Positions 8,228 to 17,058 of a stretch of 64,000 nucleotides of DNA are shown here, piece after piece. Every line of letters starts with the position of its first letter. The first letter of the stretch is position 1. The stretch lies in IMG/VR virus record IMGVR_UViG_3300036792_000284, positions 60,280-124,279 of that record; one strand, 5' to 3'. Source of the stretch: a virus. A program made the position numbers and the translations under genes. A model generated the notes under the pieces. The model worked only from the letters and a program-made list of their open reading frames with translations. It ran no database searches and had not been told where the DNA came from.

Positions 8228-9406
8228 TTACTTTCCTTCCTTGTAACCGACCAGGCGTGACACCATCTGCGTGCAGATGCCCGTCACCCCGGCCGCCTTG
8301 TCTTCCAGCAGCAGGTGCGGCAGCGCCTTGCCGCGAGGCTTCCCGAGCCTGAACTCGCAGAACGGGCCCGGGTGGGCCGACAGCATGGCGCCCAGGAACG
8401 CAGCGTTGACCACCAGCCCGTGGTGGCCGCCGTCCCACGTCGCGGCGATGACCTCCTCGGCCCCGTTGTTGGCGGCGTCGCGGGACATGACGGTCAGCAC
8501 CGGCTTCGCCCCGGTGCTGTCGGCGATGAGCGCCACGGCGGACGTGCTCGCGTCGGAGTTGATCCGCACCCGGCGCAGCGCCCCGGCCAGCTCCGCCTTG
8601 TCGACGCCCAGCAGCATGTCGTTGCCTGCTGCGAGCCGCAGGAACGTGCTGTCGACGTCCGGGAACGCGTGGTTCATCTTGAGCATGGCCAGCGTGACCA
8701 CGCCGACCCGGAACACCACGTACGACCCGGAGTCGGCCACCGCCACGTCGTCCACCGGGTTTTTCAGCAGCTTCAGCAGGTCGTCGAGCACGCCGCCGGG
8801 GATGCACAGCGGCACCGGAAACCCGGGAACCGGGCACTGGGCGAACTGGCTGCTGTCGGCCGCGCGGGCATACATGACGCCGCCCGCCTCGGCGATGCTC
8901 ACCTGCCGGGACGACGGGCGCCCGTCGTCCTTGCCGACCGCGTGCTTGACCGTGTTCAGCGCCGCGAGCAGCTTCTCACGGCTGACAGGGGCGAACTGCG
9001 CGCCGGACAGGTCGGGCAGTTCGGTGTACCCGTTCGGGCTGAACAACTTCAGCGACCAGGTAGCCGACCCCGCGGTCACCAGGGCAGTCATGCCTTTCAC
9101 CGACACGGTAACGTCGCCGTCCGGCGCCTCGCCCAGCATCGCCTCCAGCTTCCTGGCCGGCAGGAGGACCTCGCCCTCGCTCTGGGCGGTCACCGCCGGG
9201 GTCTCGGCGAAGACAGCCTGCCGCTGGTCGCTGGCGGCCAGCATCAGCCGGCCGGGGCCCACGGTGACCTTGAAGCACCCGTTCGCCGGCAGCGTCGGCG
9301 ACGACGGGACGGCGGGCAGCGCCCACTTGGCCAACTGGGCCAGGTGCCCCGTGCGGACCGTGAACTCAAAGGCGCCGTAGTCGGTGCCGCCCTGCACTTC
9401 GCTCAC
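8228..9406 (-). CDS. dnaN: DNA polymerase III beta subunit (sliding clamp)
   Basis: 392 residues, close to the bacterial clamp length of about 370. Segments such as LLPARKLEAMLGEAP, LPDLSG and MLKMNHAFPDVDS follow the three-domain DnaN pattern. It starts at a GTG overlapping the upstream stop (GTGA). The protein should form the ring that tethers polymerase to DNA, loaded by the DnaX, delta-prime and delta homologues encoded in this window. Confidence 0.92.
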   Translation of the reverse strand: MSEVQGGTDYGAFEFTVRTGHLAQLAKWALPAVPSSPTLPANGCFKVTVGPGRLMLAASDQRQAVFAETPAVTAQSEGEVLLPARKLEAMLGEAPDGDVTVSVKGMTALVTAGSATWSLKLFSPNGYTELPDLSGAQFAPVSREKLLAALNTVKHAVGKDDGRPSSRQVSIAEAGGVMYARAADSSQFAQCPVPGFPVPLCIPGGVLDDLLKLLKNPVDDVAVADSGSYVVFRVGVVTLAMLKMNHAFPDVDSTFLRLAAGNDMLLGVDKAELAGALRRVRINSDASTSAVALIADSTGAKPVLTVMSRDAANNGAEEVIAATWDGGHHGLVVNAAFLGAMLSAHPGPFCEFRLGKPRGKALPHLLLEDKAAGVTGICTQMVSRLVGYKEGK

Positions 9407-9654
9407 TGCGTGCCTCCTGCTATTGCGAGCAGCCGCCGAACCTCGGCCGCCTCGGCTTCCATTTGCTGCCTCAGGTCCGCGAGCATCGTGCGCGCGGCCT
9501 GCACGGTGGTTACGCCGAACTCGGCCTGCAGGTCACCGCGGGCCGCCTCGGCCCTTGCCTGTGCCTGCACCAGCCCGGCCTCCGCGAGCGCGTGCCGCTG
9601 CGCCGCGGCGGTTACCTCGCCGCGCAGCTTCGCTACCGTCTCCTCGATGCCCAT
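9403..9654 (-). CDS. Coiled-coil protein, 83 aa
   Basis: Starts at ATG 9654, eight bases after the Cas4-like stop, and ends overlapping dnaN as GTGA. Almost the whole protein is alanine/glutamate/arginine helix with heptad spacing, so a coiled coil is expected. The start lies just after a GTAGTAG leader element seen before several other genes in the left half. Role unknown. Confidence 0.7.
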   Translation of the reverse strand: MGIEETVAKLRGEVTAAAQRHALAEAGLVQAQARAEAARGDLQAEFGVTTVQAARTMLADLRQQMEAEAAEVRRLLAIAGGTQ

Positions 9655-9662
9655 GACCGCTA

Positions 9663-10496
9663 CTACGCCGAGATCGCGGCGAGGGAGACCCGGCCGGGCC
9701 TGCGCTTGAACTTGGGGCAGACGCGCTGGACGTCGCACCAGGAGCAGCCCGCGTCATCCGCTTTTGGGGCGAGGCGGCCCGCCCAGATGTCGTGCGCCGT
9801 CTTGGTGATGCGGCTGGCCATCTGCCGCACCGCGGCGGCGTCCACCGTCACCGGGAGCACCGGCTGGGTGCACATCGGCTGGATGAGCCCGGTGATGACC
9901 GGGAGCTGCCCGTGCTCGGCCCGCACCGCCAGGGCGTAGAACGCCAGCTGGCCGAGCACCTTCTTGTAGTACTGGTCATCGCGGGTGGCCTTCAGGTCCC
10001 ACACCGCGTACCGGCCCTCCCCGTCGCGCACCTTCAGGTCCATCTCGCCGATGAGGGCAATCTCGCGCATCGACCCGTCGAAGTAGGGGACCGAGACGGG
10101 CACCTCGAACCGCACCGCGGGGTGGTAGTCAAACGGCAGCGCGTACTTGACCAGGATGGGCTCCAGGCGCACCACCAGGTCACGGCAGAACTGCAGGGTC
10201 TCCGCCTTGTCGTTGAGGCCCTTCCACCGGACGATGCCGTCCCCGGTGTCTTTGGCGATCTGCTCCGCCTCCTCGAACAGCAGATCAACCTGAGTGGCCA
10301 TCCACCCCGGCTCGGGGTTGTCCTGGTCCAGCCAGCGCCGCATGAGCAGGTCGACCACGTTGCCATGGAAGAAGTTGCGGATGTCCTGGTAAGGCGACCT
10401 GGCCTTACGCATCAGCGGATACTTGGCCGGGCACTCGTCGTGCGACCGCAGGTGCGACCAGGACAGACGCAACGGCGCGGCGCCAGAATCACTCAC
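9663..10496 (-). CDS. Cas4/RecB-like PD-(D/E)XK exonuclease
   Basis: 277 residues. The opening SWSHLRSHDECPAKY gives the first iron-sulphur cysteine; the nuclease core is GEMDLKVRD followed by YAVWDLKATR (D, then D-x-K); a C-terminal cluster CSWCDVQRVC completes the likely 4Fe-4S site. This is the Cas4-type exonuclease common in large actinophages. It has no CRISPR array nearby and sits among SbcD, RecA and RuvC-like genes, pointing to DNA-end processing. Start GTG overlaps the HAD stop. Confidence 0.9.
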   Translation of the reverse strand: MSDSGAAPLRLSWSHLRSHDECPAKYPLMRKARSPYQDIRNFFHGNVVDLLMRRWLDQDNPEPGWMATQVDLLFEEAEQIAKDTGDGIVRWKGLNDKAETLQFCRDLVVRLEPILVKYALPFDYHPAVRFEVPVSVPYFDGSMREIALIGEMDLKVRDGEGRYAVWDLKATRDDQYYKKVLGQLAFYALAVRAEHGQLPVITGLIQPMCTQPVLPVTVDAAAVRQMASRITKTAHDIWAGRLAPKADDAGCSWCDVQRVCPKFKRRPGRVSLAAISA

Positions 10497-11005
10497 AGGC
10501 CGCCGCCCCGGTTGTCGAACGGCGCCTGCTGGAACTTGTGCGCGTCCTCCGGGTAGAACGGGTTGACCCCGAGCGCGGGCACGCCGGTGCGCTCGTAGAT
10601 TTCCGTGGCGACAGCCGGGTGGTCCTCGTAGAACAGCACCGGCTCGATGCCGACCGACCTCAGGAACTCAATGTAGCTGACCTTGATGTCCGCGTTCGTG
10701 GCGAGCGGGTCAGTCCGCAGCACCAGCGCGTCGAACGGAATCCGGTGCCGGTCCAGCCAGGCCCGCGTGACCTGCTCAGCCGACACCTCGCTGCCCGAGC
10801 AGATGTTCACCTGATGGTGCGGGTAGTGCAGCCGGGCCGCCGCCACGGCGCCGGGGATGGGCGTGTCGCCCATCCGGGCCGCGCAGTACTTGGCCCAGCT
10901 AGACGACGGGTCGGCTTTCGGCGACAGGTGCCAGCGGTGCCTCGTGTCCGCCAGGGTGGAATCCAGGTCGAACAGTACGGCGGTCTTGTGGTTCTCGCGG
11001 CTCAA
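10493..11005 (-). CDS. HAD-family phosphatase, polynucleotide-kinase 3'-phosphatase-like
   Basis: 170 residues with HAD motif I VLFDLDSTLAD (near residue 9), motif II ICSGSEVS and a later FYEDHPAVA acidic motif. The layout resembles the phosphatase part of phage polynucleotide kinases; no kinase P-loop is present. The TTG start at 11005 overlaps the SbcD stop as TTGA. It likely removes phosphates from DNA or RNA ends, or from nucleotides, within the recombination operon. Confidence 0.8.
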   Translation of the reverse strand: MSRENHKTAVLFDLDSTLADTRHRWHLSPKADPSSSWAKYCAARMGDTPIPGAVAAARLHYPHHQVNICSGSEVSAEQVTRAWLDRHRIPFDALVLRTDPLATNADIKVSYIEFLRSVGIEPVLFYEDHPAVATEIYERTGVPALGVNPFYPEDAHKFQQAPFDNRGGGL

Positions 11006-11985
11006 CTCGCGCTCCCTTGCTGCATTAGCAGTTTCTCGGCCAGGTCGGCCACGCCAGGGTCCAGCCTGCGCGCGTGAATGTGCTCGACCACGGCCTCCAC
11101 GTTCAGTACCGCCAGCGTCGCGGCGCCGATCCCGGCCACGAAGCCGTCCAGGCTCTGCCGCGCGGCGGCCTTCTCCTCGTGCTCGCGGAGCCGGAACACC
11201 TCGGCGGCCGGCTTCGCCTTCAGCGGCACGAACTCGAACGCGCGCTCCGGCGGGGCGTCGGTGTCCCAGATGGCGACCCCGACCTGACGGTTGAGGTTGT
11301 GCTCGTCCAGGCTGCCGCGGCTGAGCGCGCCGAAGTTGCAGAACGTCACCCCGCCGTGCCGCCAGACGCCGTGCGGCTCGTGGATGTGGCCGTACAGCAG
11401 GTAGCCGGTGCCGCCCATCGCGTCGGCCCACCAGGACGCCGGAGTGAACTCGGCGCCCTCGTAGCCCGGCTCTTTGCCGGGCGGGTAGATGGGCGCGTGG
11501 GTGACCAGCAGCGAGCAGCCGTAGGTCTCCATCCGCCAGTCTTCGCACACAGCGCGGACACGCTCGGCGGTCCACTCCTGCTGCCAGGGGACCCCGTACA
11601 GGTCCAGCCGGCTGTCCTCGTCCGGGCCGCCCCAGCCTTCCAGGCGCTGCGCGCCGGCCAGGTACAGCACCCCCAGCGGCTGGGTGGCCTCGATCGAATC
11701 GAGCCGGTCGTGCTGGATGTCGTGGTTGCCGGGCACGATGAACAGCGGGCACGGGTAGGCCTGGATGACCCGGATCAGGTCCTGCACCACACCGTGGTCG
11801 GTGCGCCCCGGCGCCTTATGGTGCAAGACGTCTCCGGCCCAGACAACGGCGGTGACCTCGCGCGCGCGGGCCACCTCCACCGTCTGCCAGAGCAGGTCCC
11901 GCAGGTCGGGCCAGTAGCTGGCGGTGCAGCTAGACGGCGGGCGGCTGGAAGCGTGAATGTCGTTAACGGCGAGGATTAGTCCCAC
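11002..11985 (-). CDS. sbcD: SbcD/Mre11-like nuclease
   Basis: 327 residues of the calcineurin-like metallophosphoesterase fold: AVNDIHASS, VVWAGDVLHHKA, FIVPGNHDIQHD, LLVTHAP and LYGHIHEPHG, covering all five metal-binding motifs. The C-terminus is helical like the Rad50-binding end of Mre11. It lies between the N half (12988) and the C half (6979) of an SbcC-type ATPase, so it should form an SbcCD-like end-processing nuclease. GTG start after a GTAGTAA-type leader. Confidence 0.92.
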   Translation of the reverse strand: MGLILAVNDIHASSRPPSSCTASYWPDLRDLLWQTVEVARAREVTAVVWAGDVLHHKAPGRTDHGVVQDLIRVIQAYPCPLFIVPGNHDIQHDRLDSIEATQPLGVLYLAGAQRLEGWGGPDEDSRLDLYGVPWQQEWTAERVRAVCEDWRMETYGCSLLVTHAPIYPPGKEPGYEGAEFTPASWWADAMGGTGYLLYGHIHEPHGVWRHGGVTFCNFGALSRGSLDEHNLNRQVGVAIWDTDAPPERAFEFVPLKAKPAAEVFRLREHEEKAAARQSLDGFVAGIGAATLAVLNVEAVVEHIHARRLDPGVADLAEKLLMQQGSAS

Positions 11986-12000
11986 GCCAGTTACTACGAC

Positions 12001-12942
12001 CTAGGCGATGAGGGCAGTCCAGGTAGCTCTCCCGACCACGCCGTCCTGCGCGAGCCCGGCGTGCCGCTGCACAGCCACCACCGCGGCCCTGGTGGCCGGC
12101 CCGAAGTTGCCGTCGGCGGCAATAGCCGTAACCGCGCCAAGGCCGTTCCACCGGCCGTAGCCGGCTACCTCGTTCTGCAGGCGGTGCACGTACCAGGCCG
12201 CCGGCGCGCCGCTGTCCTTCGAGCCGCTCTGCAGGGTAGGCAGGTTGTTCACGAGGGTCTCCGTCCAGTTGTCGACAGGTACCGGGGGAGCATCGCCGGC
12301 CCACGCCTGTAGCGCGGCCAGGTCCCCGTTGAAGTAGTCAGCGTCGCCGCCGCCGACCCCCGTGGCCCCGTTCTGCCAGAACGTCCAGGTCTTCCACGGC
12401 GCCGGGACGATAGGGGCCTGCTCGTAGTAGGCCAGGAACAGCGGGTAGCCCGCGCACGCCCCGAGCAGGTTCTGCGCCATGGAGACGTCGGTGTAGAGCA
12501 TCACCCGGTGCTGGGCGCCGACCAGGGCCTGCACCTCGTTCAGGAACGCCAGGGCGGCCGGGCCCACCGGGGCCGCCAGCGGGTCACCCCAGATCCCGCA
12601 GTGCGTGCGGTCCGGAGCGCGCTCGGTGCCGTAGACCTCCCGCCCGTCGTCCCCGGCCGTGATCTCCACGTCCGCGATGAAGACGTCCCCGGCGACGATG
12701 CCGCCGTTCTCTTTCACCGTGGCGATGAAGAACTGCGCCTGCGCCACCGGGTCGTCGGCCGGGTGGAAGAAGTGGTAGGCGCCGCGGACCTTGCCCTCGG
12801 CCCGGAGGTTGAACCAGTTCGCCTTGAACGTCGAGTCCGACCAGTCGGTGCCCTCGGTGACCTTGGCGAACCCGAAAGAGTCGCCTGCCCACCCGGATAC
12901 CCGCTGGAAACTGCTCCGGTCCTCGCCAATGACGTTGGTCAC
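12001..12942 (-). CDS. Endolysin: GH25 lysozyme with peptidoglycan-binding domain
   Basis: 313 residues. Residues 1-205 are a GH25 muramidase: GEDRSSFQ, FGFAKVTEGTDW, AYHFFHP and the acidic FIADVEI motif. Residues 240-313 form a PG_binding_1 repeat (GNFGPATRAAVVAVQ, DGVVGRATW). There is no signal peptide, so release would need a holin. A lysis gene between sbcC-N and sbcD, inside a replication operon, is unusual; late genes normally hold it. GTG start with GGGAG upstream. Confidence 0.92.
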   Translation of the reverse strand: MTNVIGEDRSSFQRVSGWAGDSFGFAKVTEGTDWSDSTFKANWFNLRAEGKVRGAYHFFHPADDPVAQAQFFIATVKENGGIVAGDVFIADVEITAGDDGREVYGTERAPDRTHCGIWGDPLAAPVGPAALAFLNEVQALVGAQHRVMLYTDVSMAQNLLGACAGYPLFLAYYEQAPIVPAPWKTWTFWQNGATGVGGGDADYFNGDLAALQAWAGDAPPVPVDNWTETLVNNLPTLQSGSKDSGAPAAWYVHRLQNEVAGYGRWNGLGAVTAIAADGNFGPATRAAVVAVQRHAGLAQDGVVGRATWTALIA

Positions 12943-12987
12943 GCCGCTCTCCCGCCTGTCGCCTTGCAGCGCAGGGGGAATCGGCGG

Positions 12988-13968
12988 TTAGGCGACCTTC
13001 TGCCCGCAGGTGAAGCACTGGCCGGCGGCAGCCAGCGCGGCGTGGACGGCGGCCTCGGCCGCGTTCCCGTCCTGCACGGCACCGTCGGCCCGGGCGGCCT
13101 GCTCGGCCTGGTCGCGCTCGGCGCCCTGCAGCTGCGTGCCCAATTCTCGCAGCCGGGCTATCCGCGCTGCCAGGGCGTCCAGCCGCGCCAGCGACGGCGG
13201 GGCCTGGCGGGCGGCCTCGGCCCGGTTGTGCCCGGCCCGGGTCTCCAGCAGCTCCAGGCGGTCCGCCAGGGCCTCCAGCCGCTCCGCCTGCGCGGCCATC
13301 GCCTGCACCCGCCCCAGCGCCTCCTCGGCCGCGGCGGCGGCCTTGCGGCGGGCGCCCAGGCCGACGAACTGCTGTGCCTCGGCCAGCAGCGCGTCACGCC
13401 GGGTCCGGGCCCCGTCCAGGTCCCGGTCCAGTTGCTTGCGGCGGCGGTTCGCCTCGGCCGCCGCGCCGAAAACCAACGAAACGTTCGTCAAATCACCGAG
13501 GCGCCGCGCAATCTCTGTCCCGGGGGCGCTCAGCAGGTAGGGCGGGTCGAACTGCCGGGCGAAATTCAGCTTGTCCAGCCCGAGCAGCTCGGCCGCCTGC
13601 GGCGGCACCTGCCCGCCCAGCTTGGTGAACGTGCCGCCCGTCCAGCCGTAGCCGCCCGGCTGCGGAGTGGGCACTTCCTGCTGCACCTGGTACTCGTTCT
13701 TGCCGCGCGGCGAGTTCGACCGGGTGATACCGACGGCCCAGCCGCGCCCCCAGGTCGCCCCCAGGTCGCCTCCGGTCGCCACCGTGCACGAGTTCTCTCC
13801 GGCGGTGATGTAGGACGTCCCCTTGGCGTTGCGGGCCAGCAGCAGCGCGGCGCGGAACAGCGCGCTCTTGCCCGACCCGGTCGCCCCGGTGACGACGGTG
13901 ACCTTGCCCAGCGGGATGCGCAGCTTGCGCAGGCTCTGGAAGTTACTGACTTCGATGTGGCTCAGCAC
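12988..13968 (-). CDS. sbcC: Rad50/SbcC-type ATPase, N-terminal half ending at zinc hook
   Basis: 326 residues. The N-terminal ATPase lobe has Walker A GATGSGKS (28-35); a long coiled coil runs from about 175 to 310; the protein stops right after CFTCG (C318, C321), the CxxC of a Rad50 zinc hook. The other half of a normal Rad50 is missing here but exists as a separate gene at 6979-7650. The pair plus SbcD looks like a discontiguous SbcCD complex. GTG start overlapping the upstream TAG. Confidence 0.88.
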   Translation of the reverse strand: MLSHIEVSNFQSLRKLRIPLGKVTVVTGATGSGKSALFRAALLLARNAKGTSYITAGENSCTVATGGDLGATWGRGWAVGITRSNSPRGKNEYQVQQEVPTPQPGGYGWTGGTFTKLGGQVPPQAAELLGLDKLNFARQFDPPYLLSAPGTEIARRLGDLTNVSLVFGAAAEANRRRKQLDRDLDGARTRRDALLAEAQQFVGLGARRKAAAAAEEALGRVQAMAAQAERLEALADRLELLETRAGHNRAEAARQAPPSLARLDALAARIARLRELGTQLQGAERDQAEQAARADGAVQDGNAAEAAVHAALAAAGQCFTCGQKVA

Positions 13969-14147
13969 TAGATTTCCGTTCTGAACGAGAAGCCGGGGTA
14001 GGGCGCCGCCCATATGTGGGCGCACGACCCGCAGGTCTGCAGGGCCGGCTCCGGGGCGTCGTCCTCGGGGTCCTCCGGCTCCAGCCAGGTGCCTTCCTGC
14101 TCGGTCCCGCACGGGGGGCAGGCGATGACGGCCACCAGCACGTTCAC
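13968..14147 (-). CDS. Zinc-ribbon protein, 59 aa
   Basis: Two CxxC pairs (CPPCG near residue 10, CGSCAHIW near residue 41) separated by an acidic, proline-rich loop form one zinc ribbon. The GTG at 14147 follows a GAGAGGGG ribosome-binding site. It precedes the SbcC N-half, overlapping it by one base, which suggests joint translation. Function unknown. Confidence 0.75.
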   Translation of the reverse strand: MNVLVAVIACPPCGTEQEGTWLEPEDPEDDAPEPALQTCGSCAHIWAAPYPGFSFRTEI

Positions 14148-14170
14148 TGTGCCCCTCTCTCGAAATGGTG

Positions 14171-14208
14171 CGGCGGGGCCCAGGGCGCTAAGCACCTGGC
14201 GCCCCGCC
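14171..14208 (-). terminator. Candidate hairpin terminator after the DUF932-like gene
   Basis: An inverted repeat with CGGCGGGG and CCCCGCCG outer arms and a CAGG/CCTG inner stem (one bulge) lies eight bases past the stop at 14216. There is no clear T-run, so termination is inferred from the stem alone. Confidence 0.4.
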
Positions 14209-14215
14209 GGATCTG

Positions 14216-15385
14216 TCAGGAGGCCTCCGGGGCCTCCCAGTCCTTGTCGAGCAGCCGGCGGCAGCCGTTCGGCAGCTGGCCGCGGCACATGCCGCCGCCC
14301 TGGTGCACGATGTGGCCCGCCAGGTCGTGCAGGCTGCGCACCTCGCGCCAGGTCGCCCCGTCCAGGTTGGCCGCCTCGGCCGCCGCGTGGGCGAGGTCGT
14401 GCATCGTCGGCTCCCGCGGCTGGCCCTCCACCGCCGAGATGATCCGCAGCTTGAGGTCCTTGGCCACCGGGCGCTCGCGCCAGAGCTGGTCCAGCACCCG
14501 GCTGTAGTCGCCGTCCACCTCGGTCTCGGTGAGCACCTGCAGGCCCCGGAACGCGTCGTCCGGGCCGTCGAGGATCTCCTGTGCCGACTCGGCCGCCCAG
14601 CCGTACACGTCGTCGGGATTGCTGCCCCGGCGGTTGAACCCGCCGGCCGCGTGCTCCACGTCGGTGACCCCCGCCGTGGTGGCAAGCCGGAGCATGTAGC
14701 CGGACAGGATCGTCTGCTTGAGCCCGACCTGGCTGTTGGACACCTCGATGCCGTAGCACCAGGCGTCATCGTCGGTTCCCGTCCCGGTGACGACCTGCTG
14801 CACGGCCGGGACCACGACGCGGAAGCTGGTGTGCTCCCGGTCATGGAAGAACTTGTAGTCCACCAGCGCGCCGTCCGCGGCGGCATGGCCGAACTTCGCC
14901 CGGATCGAGAGCAGGACGATGTCCAGCAGCCGCACGTTGGAGAACGGGACGATCGTGGCCCGGCACTGGCCGACCGCCAGCGGAACCGGGGCGCCCGTTA
15001 CGCTCTCACCCTCGCCCGCGGTGAGCAGCTTCAGCTCGCTCTCGGCCAGCCCCTCGCGCAGCGCCCAGGTCACCAGGTCCGACAGCCGCTCGGGCGGGAT
15101 GAACTCCTGGTACCTCTGGTTGACCTTGGCGGTAGAGCCCAGTTGCCGGGCCGCCTGCCGGGTCATCTGGAACACCTGCCCGTCCGGCAGGGTCACCCAC
15201 ACCGGGGCAGCCTCGGTCATCTCGACCTCAGTCCAGCCCTTGCCGTAGACGACCTCGATGCCCTCGGTCCGCGTCCAGAACGTGGTGCCGTCGATGGGCT
15301 CGGTCTCTGCCAGCCGCCCCCTGGCCTCGCTCACGGTGAGCATGCCGACGGCTCCACCGTCGAACGGCACTGCGGTGTAATCCAC
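14216..15385 (-). CDS. DUF932-like protein, 389 aa
   Basis: A soluble protein whose middle (VVPAVQQVV, then GIEVSNSQVGLKQTIL) resembles the conserved N-S-x-V-G segment of DUF932/YfjQ-type phage and plasmid proteins. It follows recA with a strong GAGGAGG ribosome-binding site and a GTG start. A second, clearer DUF932 member is at 48168-49238. Family members are often found beside recombination genes, but their biochemistry is not established. Confidence 0.6.
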   Translation of the reverse strand: MDYTAVPFDGGAVGMLTVSEARGRLAETEPIDGTTFWTRTEGIEVVYGKGWTEVEMTEAAPVWVTLPDGQVFQMTRQAARQLGSTAKVNQRYQEFIPPERLSDLVTWALREGLAESELKLLTAGEGESVTGAPVPLAVGQCRATIVPFSNVRLLDIVLLSIRAKFGHAAADGALVDYKFFHDREHTSFRVVVPAVQQVVTGTGTDDDAWCYGIEVSNSQVGLKQTILSGYMLRLATTAGVTDVEHAAGGFNRRGSNPDDVYGWAAESAQEILDGPDDAFRGLQVLTETEVDGDYSRVLDQLWRERPVAKDLKLRIISAVEGQPREPTMHDLAHAAAEAANLDGATWREVRSLHDLAGHIVHQGGGMCRGQLPNGCRRLLDKDWEAPEAS

Positions 15386-15416
15386 GCCAGCCTCCTCGCG
15401 TAGTCCTGCCTACCTA

Positions 15417-16478
15417 CTACGTCCCGGCGAAAAGGTCGTCGTCGGCCGGGAGCTGCGTCAGCGCCGAAGCGGCCGGCTTGTCGGCCACGGGGATGTTGAG
15501 CTTGGACTCGATCTCCTTGGCCACGTCCGGGTTGGCCACCAGGTGCAGGCGGGTCTTCTCCTTGCCCTGGCCGAGTTGCTCGCCGCCGTAGGTGTACCAG
15601 GACCCGGCCTTGCGGACGACGCCCTGCTCCACGCCGAGGTCGATGATCTCTGCCGCCCGGGAAATGCCCTGGCCGTAGATGATGTCGAACTCGGCGGTCT
15701 TGAAGGGCGGCGACATCTTGTTCTTCACGACCTTGACCCGCGTGCGGTTGCCGTAGGGGTCGCCGCCGTCCTTCAGCGTCTCGATCCGCCGCACGTCCAG
15801 CCGCACCGACGCGTAGAACTTCAGCGCCTTGCCGCCGGTGGTGGTCTCGGGAGAGCCGAACATGATGCCGACCTTCTCCCGCAGCTGGTTGATGAAGATC
15901 ATGGTCGTCTTGGTGGTATTCAACGTGCCGGTGAGCTTGCGCAGCGCCTGGGACATCAGCCGGGCCTGCAGGCCGACGTGGCTGTCCCCCATCTCGCCCT
16001 CGATCTCAGCCCGCGGCACCAGGGCGGCCACCGAGTCGATGACCACGATGGCGATATCCCCGGAGCGGACCAGCATGTCCGCGATCTCCAGGGCCTGCTC
16101 GCCGGTGTCCGGCTGGGAAACCAGCAGGGCGTCGGTATCCACGCCGAGAATGGCCGCATACTCCGGGTCCAGCGCGTGCTCCGCGTCGATGAACGCGGCG
16201 ATGCCGCCGGCCTTCTGGGCTTCCGCCACCCCGTGCAGGGCGAGGGTTGTCTTGCCGCTGGACTCCGGGCCGTAGATTTCGACCACCCGGCCGCGGGGGT
16301 AGCCGCCGATGCCGAGGGCCGCGTTCAGGGTGATCGAGCCCGTGTCGAACACCTCGGTCGGGACGCGCGTCTCGTCGCCCAGGCGCATGAGAGCGCCCTT
16401 GCCGAACTGCCGCTCGATCTGCAGGAGTGTTGCCGCCAGCCCCGCGGGGCTGGGTGACTTGCTGGACACCTTAGGCAC
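15417..16478 (-). CDS. recA: RecA recombinase
   Basis: 353 residues, a full-length bacterial RecA. Seen: Walker [13 protein letters not shown], the [13 protein letters not shown] segment, Walker [19 protein letters not shown]1 region [17 protein letters not shown], and [21 protein letters not shown] (L2). It catalyses strand exchange on ssDNA. The last residues, [10 protein letters not shown], share the DDDLF motif with the tail repeats of the ssDNA-binding protein at 17055. The GTG start overlaps the RuvC-like stop by 8 nt. Confidence 0.95.
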   Translation of the reverse strand: MPKVSSKSPSPAGLAATLLQIERQFGKGALMRLGDETRVPTEVFDTGSITLNAALGIGGYPRGRVVEIYGPESSGKTTLALHGVAEAQKAGGIAAFIDAEHALDPEYAAILGVDTDALLVSQPDTGEQALEIADMLVRSGDIAIVVIDSVAALVPRAEIEGEMGDSHVGLQARLMSQALRKLTGTLNTTKTTMIFINQLREKVGIMFGSPETTTGGKALKFYASVRLDVRRIETLKDGGDPYGNRTRVKVVKNKMSPPFKTAEFDIIYGQGISRAAEIIDLGVEQGVVRKAGSWYTYGGEQLGQGKEKTRLHLVANPDVAKEIESKLNIPVADKPAASALTQLPADDDLFAGT

Positions 16479-17058
16479 TGAGTGCCTCCTTCTTGAGCGC
16501 CGGCCAGGCGATAGCCGGGTGCGCCGGCTTGCCCTTCTTGGCCGGCACGATGTCGGTCAGCACGGCACGCTGGTCTGCCGGCATCTTCACCAGCGGGAAC
16601 CCAGCCCAGTCCGCGCCCATGGCGGCCAGGGTCAGCGCGTCAGCGGTGTCGTTGCCGGTGATCCCGGCGTCAGGGAACCTCTTGAGGGCGGCGATCAGGC
16701 AGTCCTCTTTGCTCGCGTTAGCCCGGCCGGTGATGAACTTGGCCCGCTGGAACGGGCTAATGACGACATACGGCACCTTGAGCTGCCACAGCCGGTGCGT
16801 GAGCACGCCGAACAGCCCGGCCAGGTCCAGCAGCGACCGGCCTTTAGCGCCCATGGCCAGCCCTTCCACAACCGCGAAGTCGCAGCTGGCAGCGGTGACT
16901 TCCACGTTGTCGAGCAGCCACTGCATGCGCTCGTGCCCGAGCCCGAGCCGTGCCCCCGGGCGCCACCTGTGCAGCTCCACCGCGGAGCCCGGATCGGAAC
17001 TAACCCGGGCTCCGCCGAAAGAGGTCAGCGACTGATCGAGACCTAGGACGGTGGTCAC
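16471..17058 (-). CDS. ruvC: RuvC-like Holliday junction resolvase
   Basis: 195 residues of the RNase H-like resolvase fold: first acidic strand [12 protein letters not shown] (D7), second acidic strand FAVVEGLA (E), and the late pair [11 protein letters not shown] (two D). The C-terminal extension is basic. With the RecA it is coupled to, it should cut recombination or replication intermediates. GTG start overlaps the ssDNA-binding gene stop. Confidence 0.85.
   Translation of the reverse strand: MTTVLGLDQSLTSFGGARVSSDPGSAVELHRWRPGARLGLGHERMQWLLDNVEVTAASCDFAVVEGLAMGAKGRSLLDLAGLFGVLTHRLWQLKVPYVVISPFQRAKFITGRANASKEDCLIAALKRFPDAGITGNDTADALTLAAMGADWAGFPLVKMPADQRAVLTDIVPAKKGKPAHPAIAWPALKKEALSA

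Noticed and set aside
9663-10496. CRISPR adaptation protein Cas4
   Set aside because: Kept as a Cas4-like phage nuclease only; neighbours are recombination genes.
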